From: Candidatus Stoquefichus sp. SB1
Lineage (GTDB): Bacteria; Bacillota_I; Bacilli_A; Erysipelotrichales; Coprobacillaceae
DNA length: 64,000 nucleotides
Assembly (NCBI RefSeq): GCF_001244545.1
Contig: NZ_LN852696.1
Span: forward strand, 434,001-498,000
Reading direction: 5' to 3'
Part shown: positions 52,038-62,204 of the stretch, one piece after another
Position numbering within the stretch: the stretch's first letter is position 1
How the letters are laid out: each line of letters begins with the position of its first letter
Notes under the pieces: generated by a model
Seen by the model: the letters and a program-made list of their open reading frames with translations, nothing else
What the model was told of the DNA's origin: nothing
Database searches by the model: none
Program-made: the position numbers and the translations under genes

Positions 52038-52042
52038 AACTA

Positions 52043-52051
52043 TGATATAAT
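52043..52051 (+). promoter_or_regulatory. Extended -10 promoter of the GNAT gene
   Basis: TGATATAAT (TG-n-TATAAT), with only a weak CTTTCT at the -35 position. Confidence 0.55.
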
Positions 52052-52074
52052 ATGTTTCACAGGGGGTGGTGTTG

Positions 52075-52536
52075 ATGAAAACAAGACTTTATATGCCAAC
52101 AGATTTAAATGATGTGATGCAACTTTTTTATGACAATGTTCATACTGTATGTGTTCATGATTATACAAAGGAACAATTAGATGCTTGGGCACCTGAAAAT
52201 CCAGATATCTATCATTGGGAAGCTTCAATGAATAAGAATCATACACTTGTTGTAGAAAAAGATGATAAAATCATTGGTTTTGGAAATGTTGGAGAAACAG
52301 GATATTTGGATAGACTTTATGTACATGCTGATTATTTACATCAGGGAATAGCAACAATGATTGTCAATCAATTAGAAAAATATGCCAAAGCGAAAGGTAT
52401 TGCTTTCATGAATACAGCTGCCTCAGTTACGTCGAAACCTTTTTTTGAAGCTAAAGGTTATACTGTTTTAGAAGAACAGACAGTTGAAAGACGAGGGGTA
52501 AGATTAAGAAGATATTTGATGGAAAAGAAACTGTAA
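52075..52536 (+). CDS. GNAT-family N-acetyltransferase
   Basis: A 153-residue GNAT acetyltransferase. The acetyl-CoA site is LYVHADYLHQGIATMIVNQL (Q/R-x-x-G-x-A/G), preceded by KIIGFGNVGETGYLDRLYV and followed by NTAASVTSKPFFEAKGYTVL. The acceptor is unknown; close relatives include RimI-like and small-molecule acetylases. The ATG at 52075 follows GGGGGTGGTGTT. Confidence 0.88.
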   Translation: MKTRLYMPTDLNDVMQLFYDNVHTVCVHDYTKEQLDAWAPENPDIYHWEASMNKNHTLVVEKDDKIIGFGNVGETGYLDRLYVHADYLHQGIATMIVNQLEKYAKAKGIAFMNTAASVTSKPFFEAKGYTVLEEQTVERRGVRLRRYLMEKKL

Positions 52537-52636
52537 TGAGTTTCTTTTTTTCTATCAAAAATATTTTTCATTTTGTGAAATTATGCAGACAAAATAAAAT
52601 ATCTAGATATAATATTGACACTATGGAGGGAAAGAC

Positions 52637-53284
52637 ATGAGTAAAAATGTGAAAAGATATATATTAATTGTCATTGGGTTTATGATTGTTGGAACAGCAT
52701 GTGCTTTTACTTTGAAAGCCAATATTGGTGTTGGAGCATGGGATTCATTAGCCAAATCAACATCAGAAATCACAGGTTTAGAAGTTGGAACAATGGGTAT
52801 GATTTTTAATTGTTCATGTGTTGTCGGACAAATTATTATTTTAAGAAAAAAATTTAAAATCATTCAATTATTACAGATTCCTTTGAGTATTTTACTTGGA
52901 ACTGTTATTAATTTTGTTTTATATGAGTTATTAATTTTCCCATTTGATACATTTGTTGGGGGAATATTCATGTATATTGCGGCAAGTACTGTTTGTGCAT
53001 TTGGTGTTTCAATTGTTATGTTATTGGATGAAGTCACATTTGCTTTAGAAGGATTCTGTATGGCATTAGTGAGTGTGATTCCTGTTAAATTTCATGTTGT
53101 TAGACAGGGTGCTGATGTTTTGAGTATTATTGTTGTTGTGATTTTAACATTGATATTTCAAATCCCATGGTCAATTGGAGTCGGAACAATCATTGGTATG
53201 TTAACATTTGGACCAACTTTAGGAATTTTTATGAAATTATTTAAACCTATTTTGAAGAAATATGATTTATTAAATTATGAATAA
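52637..53284 (+). CDS. YczE/YitT-like integral membrane protein
   Basis: A 215-residue protein with about five or six hydrophobic segments. The start RYILIVIGFMIVGTACAFTL followed by KANIGVGAWDSLAKSTSEITG is the family hallmark (GxGAWD). These proteins are predicted membrane proteins without known substrate; in Bacillus, YczE is tied to surfactin control. TGGAGGGAAAGAC precedes the ATG. TATAAT at 52608-52613 with CAGACA at 52586-52591 may be the promoter. Confidence 0.8.
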   Translation: MSKNVKRYILIVIGFMIVGTACAFTLKANIGVGAWDSLAKSTSEITGLEVGTMGMIFNCSCVVGQIIILRKKFKIIQLLQIPLSILLGTVINFVLYELLIFPFDTFVGGIFMYIAASTVCAFGVSIVMLLDEVTFALEGFCMALVSVIPVKFHVVRQGADVLSIIVVVILTLIFQIPWSIGVGTIIGMLTFGPTLGIFMKLFKPILKKYDLLNYE

Positions 53285-53317
53285 AATGCAACTCAATCAA
53301 TATGAGTTGCATTTTTT
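53283..53317. terminator. Bidirectional terminator
   Basis: AAAATGCAACTCA pairs with TGAGTTGCATTTT, with extra T on the plus strand; it lies between convergent genes. Confidence 0.85.
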
Positions 53318-53730
53318 CTTTTGATTATAAACTGATAAATCAAATAAACACACACAATAGCAATGACACCACCACTTGTATCAATGAAAACATCCCTAAG
53401 CTGTCCGGCACGTCCACCAACAAAAAGTTGATGTGCTTCATCAGAGCATGCATAGAAAAATGTAGCCATTAAAGAATATAATAAAACACGTTTGTAAGCA
53501 AAACCTGATTTATAAAAAGCATATACAAAACTGAATGTTAAGACAGCATATTCACTCATATGTGCACCTTTTCTAATGATGAACTCTGGAATTGATATAT
53601 GTAAGTTGTTTTGTATCCATAAAACAATTTGGCTACTTAAACTAGAAGATTCACTACCAGTTTGGCTTGAAAAACTAAATATAATGATCATAAGTAATAT
53701 AGACGGTATAAAATATTTGATTTTTTTCAT
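53293..53730 (-). CDS. VanZ-family membrane protein
   Basis: A 145-residue membrane protein. RKGAHMSEYAVLTF and ACSDEAHQLFVGGRAGQLRD, then VFIDTSGG, carry the conserved VanZ residues, and four hydrophobic segments are visible. VanZ relatives can lower teicoplanin susceptibility by an unknown route, but most are of general cell-envelope function. The ATG at 53730 lies 8 bp after GAGGTG; an in-frame GTG at 53739 is inside that RBS. Confidence 0.88.
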   Translation of the reverse strand: MKKIKYFIPSILLMIIIFSFSSQTGSESSSLSSQIVLWIQNNLHISIPEFIIRKGAHMSEYAVLTFSFVYAFYKSGFAYKRVLLYSLMATFFYACSDEAHQLFVGGRAGQLRDVFIDTSGGVIAIVCVYLIYQFIIKRKNATHID

Positions 53731-53753
53731 TAATAACACCTCTGTTGTATTAT

Positions 53754-53785
53754 AAAAGAACTTGTCGCAAAGGACAAGTTCTTTT
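53754..53785 (-). terminator. Terminator of the GH1 gene
   Basis: AAAAGAACTTGTC pairs with GACAAGTTCTTTT around a 6-nt loop. T runs flank both sides; on the minus strand it separates GH1 from VanZ. Confidence 0.85.
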
Positions 53786-53786
53786 T

Positions 53787-55202
<1,416 letters not shown>

Positions 55203-55236
55203 TTACATTCTCCTTTGCTTTTATATTTACAATGTC

Positions 55237-55266
55237 ATTATACATAAAAAGGTGAACTCATGTGAA
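55237..55266 (-). promoter_or_regulatory. Promoter of the GH1 gene
   Basis: On the minus strand TTCACA (55266-55261), an 18-bp spacer and TATAAT (55242-55237). Confidence 0.65.
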
Positions 55267-55373
55267 TTATTTCATTTTGTGAAAAAAGTTTTTATCAAAT
55301 GAAAACAAATGTCATTTAGTTGCTTTCTTATGCATAAACTTGTAAAATAAATATAAACAAAGGGGTGATTATC

Positions 55374-55889
55374 ATGCATAATAATCATGTTTACTATTTA
55401 TTAAATCTTCATGGAAATGATATTTTAACTTCTAAAAACATGCAATTGGAAAAAGAATTTATGCAACATGGGCAATTAAGCTGTTATTGTCATTCACTAT
55501 TCGTAGCTTATATTAGTCTAAAAATTGTCAAGGCTTTACATCTTAACGCCAATGAACGCAGTTTGATTCGGGGCGCACTTTTACATGATTATTTTTTATA
55601 TGATTGGCATATTCCATCTTCTTATAATAGACGTCATGCTTTTTCACATCCCAGAAGAGCTTATGAAAATGCTATTCAGGATTTTGAACTGAATGAACTA
55701 GAAAGAGATATTATTTTAAAACATATGTTTCCATTAACTTTAAAATTACCACGCTATCGAGAAAGTTATATTGTTTTATTGGCTGATAAATATTGTGCTG
55801 TTTATGAAACACTAGCGAAAACACGAACACAGTCAAAAGTGGCATTATTAGAAGAATCATTAATAAAAAGGCATCACGTGCATTTGTGA
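55374..55889 (+). CDS. HD-domain phosphohydrolase
   Basis: A 171-residue HD-superfamily protein. Metal-site motifs are CYCHSLFVAYISLKI (first His), RGALLHDYFLYDW (the HD pair) and HMFPLT; LLADKYCAVYE near the end gives the last Asp. Substrates in this family are nucleotides or other phosphates and cannot be assigned here. AAAGGGGTGATTATC precedes the ATG at 55374; an upstream GTG is part of the RBS. Confidence 0.82.
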   Translation: MHNNHVYYLLNLHGNDILTSKNMQLEKEFMQHGQLSCYCHSLFVAYISLKIVKALHLNANERSLIRGALLHDYFLYDWHIPSSYNRRHAFSHPRRAYENAIQDFELNELERDIILKHMFPLTLKLPRYRESYIVLLADKYCAVYETLAKTRTQSKVALLEESLIKRHHVHL

Positions 55890-55896
55890 TGCCTTA
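55866..55896. terminator. Bidirectional terminator
   Basis: AAGGCATCAC pairs with GTGATGCCTT between convergent genes; on the minus strand it is followed by TTTATTA. Confidence 0.8.
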
Positions 55897-57756
55897 ATCA
55901 GTTTGTAGGTTTTCCCATATTTCTAATAATTCTTCAAGCTGTTGATTAGCTTCATCTAATTGTTTAATGATCTGATTATATTTTTGATAATCATTAAGAA
56001 CCTCTTCAAGATGAAGACTTTCATTGTCTTGAGTAATCTGTTTTTCTAAATCTGAAATTTGCTGTTCAATCTTTTTGATTTGATTTTGTTGTTTACGAAG
56101 TTCAGATTGATTTTTTTTCTGTTCCAGGTAAGATATATTTTTTTCTTTTTCTACTTTAACCTCATTTTTATGATCAATATAAGTCGAATAGTTTCCTGAA
56201 TAAGTATGTGCACCACGTGCACTCATTTCAACAACCTTCGTAGATAGTTTATTAATAAAATAACGATCATGGCTAATAAAAAGAATTGTTCCTTCAAAAG
56301 ACATAAGGGCATCTTCTAAAACTTCTTTTGATTCAATATCTAAATGGTTTGTTGGTTCATCGAGAACAAGAAAATTACATTTTGATAACAGTAATTTCAT
56401 TAAAACAACACGACCACGTTCTCCACCTGATAAAACATCAATTGTTTTAAAAGCATCATCACCTTTGAATTGAAATGATGCACATGCATTTCTAATTTCA
56501 GTATTATTCATTTGGGGATATGTATCACTAATTTCTTGAAAGATTGTTTTGTTGAACGAAAGAGAAGTATGTTCCTGATCATAATAACCAATCATGACTT
56601 TACTGCCAAGTTTAATTTTACCACTTTTAGGTAACAGACGTCCTAAAATAATTTGGAATAAAGTTGTTTTCCCAATACCATTAGGACCAATCAAAGCAAC
56701 TCGTTCTTGCTTTTTGACTTCAAAGTTAATATTTTCAAATAAAGGCTGATCAAAAGCCATCGTTAAATCTTTCACTTTTAAAACATCATAACCTGATTCA
56801 ACAATTGGTTGAAATTGAATTTTCATAGATTGTGGTAAAGTATCTGGTTTTTCTACTTTTTCCATTTTTTCTAAAGCTTTTTCTTTACTCTCAGCACGTT
56901 TGACTTGTTTTTCACGATTATAAGATTTTAAACGATTAATACTTTCCTGCATTCTTTTGATTTCTTTTTGATTATCAATATAATGTTTTAAATCAACTTC
57001 ACGATTATGTTTTTTAATAATAGCATATTCTTGATAAGAACATTTATATAATGTTGATTTTCCATTTTCAATTTCAATAATTTGATTAGTCACCTGATCA
57101 ATGAAATAACGATCATGAGACACCATAATAATGGCATGTGGATAACTTTTGAGATAACCTTCTAACCATTCAATAGACTCAACATCTAAATGATTGGTTG
57201 GTTCATCCAATAATAACAAACTTGGTTTTAACAACAATAATCTTCCTAGTGCAATTCGTGTTTTTTGTCCACCTGATAAAATATTCATAGTCATATTCCA
57301 TGTGTCTTCTTCAAACCCTAATCCTTTTAAGACACCTTTAATTTGACTCTGGTATGTATACCCACCATCTCTATCAAATTCATATGAGAGTTGATCATAT
57401 TCTTTCATAACAGCATCCAGTTTTTCAGATGTAGACATCAATTGTTCTAAATCACGGAGACGTTTTTCTTTTTTGATGAGTGGTTCAAAAACATTTAATA
57501 ACGCATCATAGATTGTCAATTGAGGATCAATTGTATTATGTTGAGATAAATAACCTATAGTTGTTTCTTTAGACTTAAAAATATCTCCACTATCATAAGA
57601 TTCTTCTTCACAAAGGATTCGTAAAAGAGTGGTTTTACCAGCCCCATTGACACCAATAATGGCTAATTTATCATGTTCTTCAATTTTAAATGTAATATCT
57701 TTTAATAAATCAATACCTTGAAATGATTTTTTTAAAGATGAGCAAGCTAATATCAT
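55894..57756 (-). CDS. ABC-F family ATPase (Uup/YdiF-like)
   Basis: A 620-residue soluble protein with two ABC cassettes and no membrane segment. The first has Walker A GVNGAGKTT and signature LSGGQKTR; the second GPNGIGKTT and LSGGERGR; both Walker B motifs end LLDEPTNHLD or VLDEPTNHLD. The P-site tRNA-interacting linker lies between (about 235-310). A C-terminal coiled coil (about 540-620) resembles Uup/YdiF. ABC-F proteins act on the ribosomal E site to relieve stalled peptidyl transfer; some protect against antibiotics, but this housekeeping-like form need not. ATG 57756 is preferred; a GTG at 57763-57765 is possible. Confidence 0.92.
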   Translation of the reverse strand: MILACSSLKKSFQGIDLLKDITFKIEEHDKLAIIGVNGAGKTTLLRILCEEESYDSGDIFKSKETTIGYLSQHNTIDPQLTIYDALLNVFEPLIKKEKRLRDLEQLMSTSEKLDAVMKEYDQLSYEFDRDGGYTYQSQIKGVLKGLGFEEDTWNMTMNILSGGQKTRIALGRLLLLKPSLLLLDEPTNHLDVESIEWLEGYLKSYPHAIIMVSHDRYFIDQVTNQIIEIENGKSTLYKCSYQEYAIIKKHNREVDLKHYIDNQKEIKRMQESINRLKSYNREKQVKRAESKEKALEKMEKVEKPDTLPQSMKIQFQPIVESGYDVLKVKDLTMAFDQPLFENINFEVKKQERVALIGPNGIGKTTLFQIILGRLLPKSGKIKLGSKVMIGYYDQEHTSLSFNKTIFQEISDTYPQMNNTEIRNACASFQFKGDDAFKTIDVLSGGERGRVVLMKLLLSKCNFLVLDEPTNHLDIESKEVLEDALMSFEGTILFISHDRYFINKLSTKVVEMSARGAHTYSGNYSTYIDHKNEVKVEKEKNISYLEQKKNQSELRKQQNQIKKIEQQISDLEKQITQDNESLHLEEVLNDYQKYNQIIKQLDEANQQLEELLEIWENLQTD

Positions 57757-57912
57757 TTTTATCACCGCACCTATTGTAACATAAACTTATTGTTTATCAA
57801 AATAAATTAAGAAAATGATATATAGATTTTATAATGATTTAAATAATATTGATGAATTTCATTATTGAAAAAAGCATTATTTAAAAATATTATTTAACAT
57901 TTTTGAAAATTC

Positions 57913-57941
57913 TTGACATATACTTTATGAGATAGTAATAT
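57913..57941 (+). promoter_or_regulatory. Promoter of the NiCo riboswitch transcript
   Basis: TTGACA (57913-57918), a 17-bp spacer and TAATAT (57936-57941). The stretch 57757-57912 holds no other feature that I recognise. Confidence 0.85.
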
Positions 57942-57995
57942 AAAATTACTCTTTGCACTGCATTACATTTTATCGAATGCGAGATCAACAGTACA

Positions 57996-58079
57996 AACTG
58001 AGCAGACAATGGCTAACAAGTCATGTAGTCGGGCTGCATCGCAGCAACAGATTGTGGGTAACACATCTGTGGGACAGTT
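57996..58079 (+). ncRNA. NiCo (czcD-type) riboswitch aptamer
   Basis: P1 is AACTG (57996-58000) with CAGTT (58075-58079). Within lie GAGCAGACAATGGC, GTCGGGCTGCATCGCAGC, CAACAGAT and CATCTGTGGGACAGTT, in the order and sequence of the NiCo four-stem junction, including the conserved CAGGCA-like, CGGGCTGC, GCAACAG and TGTGGGACAG segments. The class binds Ni2+, Co2+ and, by later work, Fe2+. It lies directly upstream of a CDF metal exporter, the commonest partner. Confidence 0.95.
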
Positions 58080-58103
58080 ATATGTTCCATAGGTGTGTTT
58101 TTA
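58060..58103 (+). terminator. Expression-platform terminator of the NiCo riboswitch
   Basis: AACACATCT (58060-58068) pairs with AGGTGTGTT (58091-58099, one G-U), then T run. The left arm shares CATCT with the aptamer's 3' stem, so metal binding should block the terminator and turn expression on. Confidence 0.85.
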
Positions 58104-58188
58104 TATTTTTTTGGAACAAACTATCTCTATGAGTGCCTATAAGAGAAATCAAAACTTCCATTTATATGGAAATCAGGAGGGTTCTTTT

Positions 58189-59106
58189 ATGACAAACAAC
58201 AAAGAAAATCAAATGAATAATGTTTATTCAGTGAGTGAAGAAACAAAAATTATTCGAAAATTATCATTAATGAGCATTTTTGGAAATGCACTTCTTTCCG
58301 CTTTTAAAATTGTAGCTGGAATATTTGGGCATTCTGGTGCCATGATTTCTGATGCAGTTCATTCATTTTCAGATGTACTCACAACTGTTATTGCTTATTT
58401 TGGAGTGAAAATTTCAAAAAAAGAAGCTGATAAATCACATCCATATGGACACGAAAGAATAGAATGTGTTGCTTCATTATTTTTAGGGTTAATGCTTCTT
58501 TTTACGGGAGTAGGTGTAGGAGCGGTTGGATTCAAAAATATTTTATCTGGAAATTATAATGACTTGGCTGTTCCAGGGGTTATTGCTTTAATAGCTGCCA
58601 TTGTTTCCATTATAGGAAAAGAGGCTATGTTTTTGTATACAATGTATTATGCAAAACGTATTCATTCTACTGCTTTTATGGCAGATGCCTGGCACCATCG
58701 TTCTGATGCATTGTCTTCTATAGGATCGTTAGTTGGAATTGGTGGAGCAATGCTTGGTTTTCCAGTTTTAGATAGTGTGGCTAGTGTTGTTATTTGTATT
58801 TTTATTTTGAAAGTGTCTTATGATATATTAAAAGATGCGATATCAAAAATGTTGGATACTGCTTGTGATGAAGAGTATGAACTTCATTTAAAACAATTTA
58901 TTGAAGATCAACCAGGTGTCATATGTGTTGATATACTGCATACAAGAATATTTGGGAGTAAAATATATGTTGATTTAGAAATTCAAGTAGATGGAAATAA
59001 ACTGTTAAGTGAAAGTCATGCGATTTCACAACAAGTACATGATAGTGTGGAGATGCAATTTCCTAATATTAAACATATTATGATTCATGTCAATCCAGCT
59101 CTTTAA
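58189..59106 (+). CDS. CDF-family divalent metal exporter
   Basis: A 305-residue cation diffusion facilitator. TM2 holds His58 and Asp62 (ISDAVHSFSDV) and TM5 His169 and Asp173 (DAWHHRSDALSS), the intramembrane metal site; DKSHPYGHERIE is the TM2-TM3 loop. A cytoplasmic ferredoxin-like domain runs from about 220 to the end. Exchange of metal for protons exports the ion. The riboswitch implies Ni, Co or Fe as inducer. The ATG at 58189 has CAGGAGGG upstream; the frame is open to 58093 but that part is the riboswitch tail. Confidence 0.93.
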   Translation: MTNNKENQMNNVYSVSEETKIIRKLSLMSIFGNALLSAFKIVAGIFGHSGAMISDAVHSFSDVLTTVIAYFGVKISKKEADKSHPYGHERIECVASLFLGLMLLFTGVGVGAVGFKNILSGNYNDLAVPGVIALIAAIVSIIGKEAMFLYTMYYAKRIHSTAFMADAWHHRSDALSSIGSLVGIGGAMLGFPVLDSVASVVICIFILKVSYDILKDAISKMLDTACDEEYELHLKQFIEDQPGVICVDILHTRIFGSKIYVDLEIQVDGNKLLSESHAISQQVHDSVEMQFPNIKHIMIHVNPAL

Positions 59107-59154
59107 AATTGAATAGTCTATAAATAAGAACAATATTAAGATAGATAAAGATTG

Positions 59155-59179
59155 AAGCTGCCTAAAAGTAGCTTTTTTC
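59155..59179 (+). terminator. Terminator of the CDF gene
   Basis: AAGCTGC pairs with GTAGCTT (one G-U), then TTTT. Confidence 0.7.
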
Positions 59180-59222
59180 TTTTTTATAGCTATGAAGATT
59201 TTTGAAAAAATGAAATATATTA

Positions 59223-59261
59223 TTGATTGTATATACGACATAATGTATAATTGTATACAAT
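59223..59261 (+). promoter_or_regulatory. Promoter and GntR-type operator of acn-icd-gntR
   Basis: TTGATT (59223-59228), a 17-bp spacer and TATAAT (59246-59251). A perfect palindrome ATTGTATACAAT (59250-59261) begins inside the -10 and covers the start point. A related half-site ATTGTATATAC lies at 59226-59236, over the -35. TTGTATACAA is the kind of site bound by FCD-type GntR regulators; such a gene is third in the operon, so repression and autoregulation are likely. Confidence 0.75.
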
Positions 59262-59280
59262 AAAAGAAAGGTGGGGTTAT

Positions 59281-61200
59281 ATGAACTTAGCATATAAGAT
59301 TTTAAATTCACATTTAAAAGAGGGGGAACTTGTTCCAGGTGAACAAATATGTATTCAGATTGATCAAACTTTAACACAGGATTCAACAGGAACAATGGCA
59401 TATTTACAGTTGGAAGCGATGGAAGTTGGACATGTTGCTGTGGAAAAAGCAGTTGCTTATATAGATCATAATATGTTGCAAACAGGTTTTGAAAACATGG
59501 ATGATCATGAGTTTATTAGAAGTGTTGCTAAAAAGCATGGCATTACTTTTTCTAAGCCAGGGAATGGTGTTTGTCATCAATTACAGTTAGAAAACTTTTC
59601 TAAACCAGGGCAAACATTAGTTGGAAGTGATTCACATACACCAACTTGTGGTGCTATGGGGATGATCGCTATTGGAGCTGGGGGATTAGATGTTGCAGTT
59701 GCGATGGCAACTGGAAAATATTATCTACAATGTCCATCAGTTATTCAGGTGAATTTAACAGGTAAAAAGGCACCATGGGTGAGTGCTAAAGATATTATTT
59801 TAAAAGTTTTACAAGAATTAAGCGTTAAGGGTGGCGTGAATAAGATTGTTGAATATACTGGTGAAGGAATTGCTTCATTGTCACTAACTGATCGTGCTAC
59901 AATTTGTAATATGGGGGCAGAACTTGGAGCAACAACTTCTGTATTTCCTACGGATGAAAGAACGATAGAATATTTAAAACAACAGGGACGTGAAGCAGAT
60001 TATGTTGAAATGAAAGCAGATATTGATGCAACATATGATCAAAGATTAGATATTGATATGTCAACTTTAGAACCAATGGTTGCAAAACCTCATAGTCCTG
60101 ATGCTGTTGTTGCAGCTAAAGAATTAGAAGGAATGCATGTGAATCAGGTTGTGATTGGGTCATGTACGAATTCATCATTCGCAGATATGATGAGAGCTGC
60201 TAAAATATTAAAGGGAAGAAAAGTGGCAGAGCATGTATCACTTGTTATTGCACCAGGTTCATCAAGTATTTTGGCAATGTTATCGGCTAATGGTGCTTTA
60301 ACTGATATGATTCATGCAGGAGCAAGAATTCTTGAATGTGGTTGTGGACCATGTATTGGAATGGGGCAGGCACCATTATCAAAAGGAATTTCTTTAAGAA
60401 CAATTAATCGTAATTTTAAGGGACGTTCTGGAACAAATGATGCAGGTGTTTATTTAGTATCACCTGAAATTGCAGCTTTGTCAGCTATTAAAGGATATTT
60501 ATCTTCTGAATTTGATGATGATATGTATTTAGCTGATGTTCCTAATACACCATTTATAAAAAATGAAAATTTCTTTATTAATGAATATGATCCAAATACT
60601 GAAGTTTATATGGGACCAAATATTAAACCTGTTCCTAGAGGAGATAAACTTTCTCAAGATATTAGTGGGAAAATGGTTTTAAAGGTAGGAGATAATATTT
60701 CTACTGATCATATTGTTCCATCTGATTCTAAATTATTACCATATCGTTCAAATGTCCCTCATTTAGCAAAATTCTCTTTCTGTAAAGTCGATGATCAGTT
60801 CTATAATAGAGCTATTGAAAATCATGGTGGATTTATTGTTGGGGGAGATAATTATGGACAAGGGTCTTCTAGAGAACATGCTGCTTTGGTTCCTAATTAT
60901 TTAAAAATTAAAGCTATTTTTGCTTTATCTTTTGCAAGAATTCATCGTTCTAATTTAATTAATAATGGGATATTACCATTAGTTATTGATAAGACAGGAT
61001 ATGATTTTTTCAATGATCAAGATGAATATGTTTTATTAGATGTTAAAGAGGCTGTTGAAAATGGTAAAGATGTAACAGTTCAAAATACAAATACAAAAGA
61101 AACAATTGTTGCAAAATTAACATTAGCACCTAGAGAAAAAGTTATGATTTTACAAGGCGGATTATTAAATGCAATTAAAGAGTTAGGGGGAGATTTTTAA
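59281..61200 (+). CDS. acn: Aconitate hydratase
   Basis: A 639-residue single-chain aconitase that isomerises citrate to isocitrate using a 4Fe-4S cluster. VGSDSHTPTCGAMGM, VIGSCTNSS and ECGCGPCIGMG carry substrate and cluster residues (three Cys), and the swivel domain has VPSDSKLLPYRSN and GQGSSREHAALVPNYL. It is shorter than AcnA/AcnB, in the size class common in anaerobic Firmicutes. The ATG at 59281 follows AAAGGTGGGGTTAT. It overlaps icd by 1 bp, forming a citrate-to-2-oxoglutarate pair; citrate synthase is not in the window. Confidence 0.92.
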   Translation: MNLAYKILNSHLKEGELVPGEQICIQIDQTLTQDSTGTMAYLQLEAMEVGHVAVEKAVAYIDHNMLQTGFENMDDHEFIRSVAKKHGITFSKPGNGVCHQLQLENFSKPGQTLVGSDSHTPTCGAMGMIAIGAGGLDVAVAMATGKYYLQCPSVIQVNLTGKKAPWVSAKDIILKVLQELSVKGGVNKIVEYTGEGIASLSLTDRATICNMGAELGATTSVFPTDERTIEYLKQQGREADYVEMKADIDATYDQRLDIDMSTLEPMVAKPHSPDAVVAAKELEGMHVNQVVIGSCTNSSFADMMRAAKILKGRKVAEHVSLVIAPGSSSILAMLSANGALTDMIHAGARILECGCGPCIGMGQAPLSKGISLRTINRNFKGRSGTNDAGVYLVSPEIAALSAIKGYLSSEFDDDMYLADVPNTPFIKNENFFINEYDPNTEVYMGPNIKPVPRGDKLSQDISGKMVLKVGDNISTDHIVPSDSKLLPYRSNVPHLAKFSFCKVDDQFYNRAIENHGGFIVGGDNYGQGSSREHAALVPNYLKIKAIFALSFARIHRSNLINNGILPLVIDKTGYDFFNDQDEYVLLDVKEAVENGKDVTVQNTNTKETIVAKLTLAPREKVMILQGGLLNAIKELGGDF

Positions 61201-62192
61201 TGAAGGCTGTATTAATACCAGGAGATGGCATTGGACCAGAAATTGCTAAGAGTGTTGAAGATATAACTAAGGCTATGCAATTAGATATTGAATGGGTAAC
61301 ATATCGTGCAGGAGCAGAATATGCGGCTGAAACAAAAGAGGTTTTTGAACCAGGGTTAGTAGATGCCATTAAAGAATACAAATGGGCATTAAAAGGGCCA
61401 ACTGCTACACCTATTGGAACAGGATTTAGAAGTGTCAATGTGGCTTTAAGACAACAATTTGCAACTTATGCCAATGTGAGACCGATTCGTTCATTTAAAG
61501 GTATTGATTCTAAATATGAAGATATTGATTTGGTTATGATTCGTGAAAATACTGAAGATTTATATAAAGGTATTGAATATATGGTTAATGAGAATATGGC
61601 AAATGGAATCAAATTAATTACACGTGAAGCGAGTGAAAAGATTTGCCGTTATGCCTTTGAATATGCTAAAATAAATAACAGACACAAAGTGACAGCAATT
61701 CATAAAGCCAATATTATGAAATTAACAGATGGTTTATTTTTAGAAGCTTTTAGAGATGTTGCTAAGAATTACCCAGATATTGAAGCACAAGAAGTCATCG
61801 TTGATAATATGTGTATGCAATTGGTATTAAGACCAGAAACTTTTGATGTTTTGGTTGCTCCTAACTTGTATGGAGATATTGTTTCAGATTTATGTGCGGG
61901 ATTGATTGGTGGATTAGGATTTGCACCAAGTGGGAATATTGGTGATGAATATCAAATTTATGAGGCTGTTCATGGAAGTGCACCAGATATTGCTGGGAAA
62001 AATATTGCAAATCCAAGTGCATTATTATTAGCCTTTGCACTTATGCTAGAAGCATTAGGAAAATTAGATCAAGCAAATCGTTTAAGAGATGCTTTATCAG
62101 CAGTTGTTGAAGAAGGGAAAGTCGTAACACCTGATATTGGTGGAAAGGCTTCTACAACTGAATTTACTCAAGCTATTATTGAGAAATTATAG
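61200..62192 (+). CDS. icd: NAD-dependent isocitrate dehydrogenase
   Basis: A 330-residue beta-decarboxylating dehydrogenase. LIPGDGIGPEIAKSVED opens it; NVRPIRSFKGI, MIRENTEDLYKGIEY, AIHKANIMKLTDGLF and APNLYGDIVSDLCAGLIGG are family signatures. The isocitrate type is inferred from the short length and from coupling to aconitase; an isopropylmalate or homoisocitrate role is the alternative. It makes 2-oxoglutarate, the carbon skeleton for glutamate. The start overlaps the acn stop (TAATG). Confidence 0.9.
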   Translation: MKAVLIPGDGIGPEIAKSVEDITKAMQLDIEWVTYRAGAEYAAETKEVFEPGLVDAIKEYKWALKGPTATPIGTGFRSVNVALRQQFATYANVRPIRSFKGIDSKYEDIDLVMIRENTEDLYKGIEYMVNENMANGIKLITREASEKICRYAFEYAKINNRHKVTAIHKANIMKLTDGLFLEAFRDVAKNYPDIEAQEVIVDNMCMQLVLRPETFDVLVAPNLYGDIVSDLCAGLIGGLGFAPSGNIGDEYQIYEAVHGSAPDIAGKNIANPSALLLAFALMLEALGKLDQANRLRDALSAVVEEGKVVTPDIGGKASTTEFTQAIIEKL

Positions 62193-62204
62193 GAGGGAAA
62201 TCAT

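Noticed and set aside
55300-55316. Possible cre (TGAAAACAAATGTCA) upstream of the GH1 gene
   Set aside because: It lacks the central CG that defines cre sites.
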